A program made the position numbers and the translations under genes. The notes beneath the pieces were generated by a model. That model made no database searches. It was not told where the DNA came from and saw nothing but the letters and a program-made list of their open reading frames with translations. From Platycnemis pennipes (taxonomy: Eukaryota > Arthropoda > Insecta > Odonata > Platycnemididae), in NCBI GenBank assembly GCA_933228895.1, contig OW121847.1, positions 84,733,656 through 84,797,655 of the forward strand: a DNA stretch of 64,000 nucleotides, in the 5' to 3' direction. Each line of letters starts with the position of its first letter. Position 1 is the first letter of the stretch. Of this stretch, positions 60,458 to 64,000 are shown piece by piece.

Positions 60458-60463
60458 ATTAAA
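60458..60463 (+). terminator. Candidate poly(A) signal of GTF3C5
   Basis: ATTAAA, a common variant signal, 88 bp after the stop codon. Confidence 0.45.
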
Positions 60464-61505
60464 TTTTGACTTTTGCTGAAAGTCTATTTCTTCTCAAATG
60501 CTGGCTGACACTTCCCCTTTCTGCACATACCTTTCCTTTATCCCTTCTCCACTTCATATGCATTTTCTCACAGTCTTCACGTTCTTGGATAGTCTCACTT
60601 GATAATAAGGCTTAGTTTAATACTTGAAATTGTTTCAATGACTTTGAAACTAGTTCCTCCACTCATTTTCATCTAGAAATCATATTCTGTCAAAGTTGTT
60701 TGGAAAATTCCATGAAAAATACTGACAGGTGTTGAAAAAAGTGAATTTCCTTGTGTGAACAGAATTCTGATTGTCCATTGCTCCTAAGGTAGAACCTCTA
60801 CTACAAGAATCTCTGATAACATGCCTTGATATATTGTAGAGGATACTTTCTTTCGTCAATCCTTGAAAAAATAATTGGGGGTAATCGGCCATTTGACGCT
60901 GATTACATTATTTGAAAAGTCATTTTCAGGCTCAAGTTACATTCCTCTTATGGAGGAATGGTGATGCCCCTCCCTAAAACATTTTAATTCTCGAAAAAGA
61001 TCCAGGCTATATTGTGTGGAATGGAAACGTCATTCAAGAATTATTAAAATGGGCTATATCCAAAATGAAATTTTTTGATTAGGACCTAGGTTTTGCTTTT
61101 GACAGCATTTGTCAGGTAGCATATACATATATGTAGTATGTGTCGGTGTGTATAGAGAGTTGGTGAGGAGGGTGGAGATGAAAAGGAAAGGGAGAAATGT
61201 GTGGGTGAGCAGTCATTGTGGGTAAGGTGGTCAGTCAGGGTGTGGGAGCTGAAAGGGAGGACAGTGAGGTTGGATTTGTTAGGTTAACATAGTAGTAATA
61301 TATACAAAGCAAAGACTTCATCATCTCTTCCTCTGCGTCTGATTCTCCCTCCTTAGTGTTGGCTCACTAATGGTATCAGCCGGTGAAATGGAAGGCTTTG
61401 TGGACAGCTCAAGGGAGGAGGGAAGCGAATGATGACTCCCACCTGATGACTTATTTTGTGAACCAACCCAGGTTTTGGCATAAATGCCATTATCCATTAA
61501 TATAA
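60464..61505. other. No gene seen downstream of GTF3C5
   Basis: AT-rich DNA with an ATG-repeat-like and GTG-rich patch near 61140-61280 and an ACCTGATGACTT...CAACCCAGG word pair near 61440. No coding sequence is supported. Confidence 0.5.
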
Positions 61506-61679
61506 TTTGCCGGGAATGAAAATGTAAATTGGAGGGTTAGGTGGGGACCTTCTGGAGCCCCCATGGCACTTAGACCTCTTTAGATCCATTGTGCCAACCC
61601 ACATTTAACCTGCCCACCACTCGTAGACAGGGGACAAGAACACCGAGATCTCACGGTAACCGGTGTGCCAACGTGGCTA
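61506..61679 (-). repeat. SINE-like element with 5S-like head, copy 2
   Basis: The body matches copy 1 (CATTGTGCCAACCCACATTT, TTAACCTGCCCACCA, CCTTCTGGAGCCCCC). Its head on the minus strand reads CCACGTTGGCACACCGGTTA, again like 5S rRNA. The central GTTAAGCA to GGAGACC part of the 5S-like region is deleted relative to copy 1. It is cut at TA by the long inverted-repeat element. Confidence 0.65.
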
Positions 61680-63389
61680 CTGTCGTGGAAAAAAGTCATG
61701 ACACTCGAGTTTACAAGTCAATGACAGTTGTACGCGTAGTCCCACATGAAAACAAGTTTTATCAAAAATTAGCAAATTTAATTCTGCGTTTAACTGTGGA
61801 AAGTGAAAATTTTTATTTTAACTTGTTAAAATTTTATTGTCTGTGAAACAAAAAAATTGCCGGTTTTTTCACCGTTTTAAACGGAATGCTCACTTTAAAA
61901 ATGCATAACTTTTTAAGTATTCATTGGATCGTAACCAAACTTTAATACCAAATAAAGGAACTTGTTGTTAAGGTATGTACAAAGTTTTAAGATAATCGAA
62001 GTTTAAATAAAATTGTTCTTGTAAATTTTGTGAAACAACTTTTTCTCAGTACTGTGTGGTCATATCGATACGAATCTTGTCCTGTCATGGAGCTTATGGT
62101 AATACAAGGCTAATCGGTTCTCGATATTTAGAATTTATTTAGTTGTTTATTTTATGTGCACTTACATTTAATTTGGTGTTTCCAACAAGGAGAGGAGTGA
62201 TGCGAGCGGGAGGAAGCGGACGCATGGCCTGGGTATTCCATGCGACGTTGCCGCGTTCGACACCTCTGTTGCCATCGGACTCCATTTGTTGCATTGTAAC
62301 TTAAAAAGGTAGGATTCTTTTCTTTCGAAAGAAAATTAACTCCTTTCCATCTCCTTTTCTCATGAGGGCTTTGGACCTCCAATGGCAGGTTTAAAATTTG
62401 GTTGCTAGCTAATAAGCTGTTGTCATTATATTACATTGTGATGCTTACATTGTGCTGATGGCGAGGCCGAATGACCCGCTTTGTCTCAACGATGAATCAT
62501 TTGTATTTGTATGTCTGACCCTACACTCATTCTGTCGCCGATTTTCTTTGGATTAACATCTGACAGTATGCCTGATAAAACAATTAACGGAGGGCGAGTT
62601 TGCCATGGTTGCTAGTGCGATTTGTTTTTTTAGAAGCGAGAGTGAAAAGATTAATGATAGGAGGTATCCGGTCTATCATAAAGTGTCCGAGTGTGTTGGA
62701 AGATCGTTATCGAAGGTGAAGAGATGCGCCACTGCAATGAAAGAAAATCTTTTTAAGTTACAATGCAACAAAAATGTATGGATTCTACACATGTAGCGCA
62801 GGGATGGTGTCGAACGTGGCAACGTCGCACGGAATTCAAGGCCATGCGTCCGTTTTGTCTCGTTCGCATCACTCCTCTCGTTGTTGGAAACACCAAATTA
62901 AATGTAAGTGCACATAAAATAAACAACTAAATAAATTCTAAATATCGAGAACCGATTAGCCTTGTATTACCATAAGCTCCATGACAGGACAAGATTCGTA
63001 TCGATATGACCACACAGTACTGAGAAAAAGTTGTTTCACAAAATTTACAAGAACAATTTTATTTAAACTTCGATTATCTTAAAACTTTGTACATACCTTA
63101 ACAACAAGTTCCTTTATGTGGTATTTAAGTTTGGTTACGATATAATGAATATTTTAAGAGTTATGCATTTTTAAAGTGAGCATTCCGTTTAAAACGGTGA
63201 AAAAACCGGCACTTTTTTTGTTTCACAGACAATAAAATTTTAACAAGTTAAAATAAAAATTTTCACTTTCCACAGTTAAACGCAGAATTAAATTTGCTAA
63301 TTTTTGATAAAACTTGTTTTCATGTTGGACTACGCGTACAACTGTCATTGACTTGTAAACTCGAGTGTCATGACTTTTTTCCACGACAG
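61680..63389. mobile_element. Long-inverted-repeat transposon with TA flanks
   Basis: Arms 61680-62264 (585 nt) and 62816-63389 (574 nt) are near-identical inverted copies, flanked by TA (61678-61679; 63390-63391). Ends read CTGTCGTGGAAAAAAGTCAT. The 551-bp centre contains one 63-codon frame. The size, TA target and lack of transposase suggest a non-autonomous Tc1/mariner-like foldback element. Confidence 0.88.
62605..62796 (+). other. Small frame inside the long-inverted-repeat element
   Basis: 63 codons, basic, with a VYHKVSECVGRSLSKVKR segment that could be a helical DNA-binding piece. No ATG is at its start (the annotated first codon is ATG within GCCATGG, a good context). Not recognised; it may be a transposase leftover or chance. 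Confidence 0.25.
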
Positions 63390-63391
63390 TA

Positions 63392-64000
63392 GACCCTTGC
63401 CTCCAATTTTCCAGGAAAGAGCTGAATCATACTTGTGGAAATTGACCATCGTGCCTTCATTTATTGTGAATGTATTTTCACAATGTTATGCCAGAAAATA
63501 TTTATTACCATTTGGCAGATAATGATCAATTCATGCTAAACCCTGTTTTGTATTTATTATCATATATAGCTGTTGTTATAGGGCCATTTGCTCTTGTATT
63601 TATCTCGTTAATGGTGATGATAAAATCACTAGGTTGAAATTAGGTAGTGCTTTGTATTTGGTAGCAAATAGGGTTTTATAAAGCTGCAGCTTTTCAGGGA
63701 TGAGGTAAAGCATGGCTCAAACTCATTTGCTGCTCTCATTGTCATTTTTATTATACCTACTTCTAGTATAATTCCTAACCAGGGACTCCATAAAATTTGT
63801 GAATTCCTTAATTTATAAGAACTTAATTTATCTGGAACTGAATCTACTGCAACACACCTGATGATTTTAGATGATAGCAGGAGAATTCCTTTGAGGTGTG
63901 GGCATAGAGAGGGTTGATTGGATACAGGGGGAGATAAAAAGAGGAATGTAAAATATGGTGACAGAGGAAAGGAGGTTGTGCAGGGAAGCCCTTCAAGCCT
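63392..64000. other. No supported feature
   Basis: AT-rich sequence. No coding frame, repeat match or structured RNA was seen to the window end. Confidence 0.5.

Overview
The window reads as nuclear DNA of an insect or closely related arthropod with a large, repeat-rich genome. The evidence is spliced genes with GT-AG introns, a mixture of RTE-like, R4/Dong-like and CR1/Jockey-like non-LTR retrotransposons, piggyBac-like and Tigger/pogo DNA transposons, foldback elements, and tRNA- and 5S-rRNA-related short repeats. The order of insect cannot be fixed from sequence alone. There are no operons, phage genes or CRISPR arrays.

Two protein-coding genes are supported, both on the + strand. (1) The last two coding exons of a SCYL1-type gene (N-terminal kinase-like protein, a COPI/Golgi trafficking factor) lie at 28159-29792; its earlier exons were not found. 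(2) A complete gene for TFIIIC subunit 5 (GTF3C5, yeast tau95 family) runs from 33764 to 60370 in eight coding exons. All seven introns are GT-AG, reading phases are consistent, and the product is 513 residues. Its fourth intron (15.4 kb) and seventh intron (7.3 kb) carry most of the mobile elements in the window.

Layout. 1-18 kb: rich in CpG, few recognisable repeats, with a tRNA-like foldback element (3.9 kb), a tRNA-like sequence (10.6 kb) and a CpG-rich block with one candidate first exon (14.2-15.5 kb). 18.4-26.2 kb: decayed non-LTR copies. 28-30 kb: SCYL1 3' end. 30-33 kb: AT-rich, no gene. 33.8-34.8 kb: GTF3C5 exons 1-4. 36-50 kb, in intron 4: a 5S-rRNA-like SINE, a fragmented minus-strand CR1/Jockey-like LINE, an RTE-like element, an R4/Dong-like element inserted in the TAA-rich tail of that RTE element, and a piggyBac-like element. 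50.2-52.9 kb: exons 5-7. 53.4-59.6 kb, in intron 7: a decayed Tigger element with two transposons inserted in it, one of which contains further repeats. 60.2 kb: exon 8. 61.5-63.4 kb: a SINE-like copy interrupted by a long inverted-repeat element.

No wholly new protein system is visible. The strongest items for follow-up are the R4/Dong-like insertion with its candidate 12-bp target duplication, the nested transposons of intron 7, the 5S-rRNA-like SINE, and the foldback element whose centre keeps a tRNA acceptor stem and T arm.
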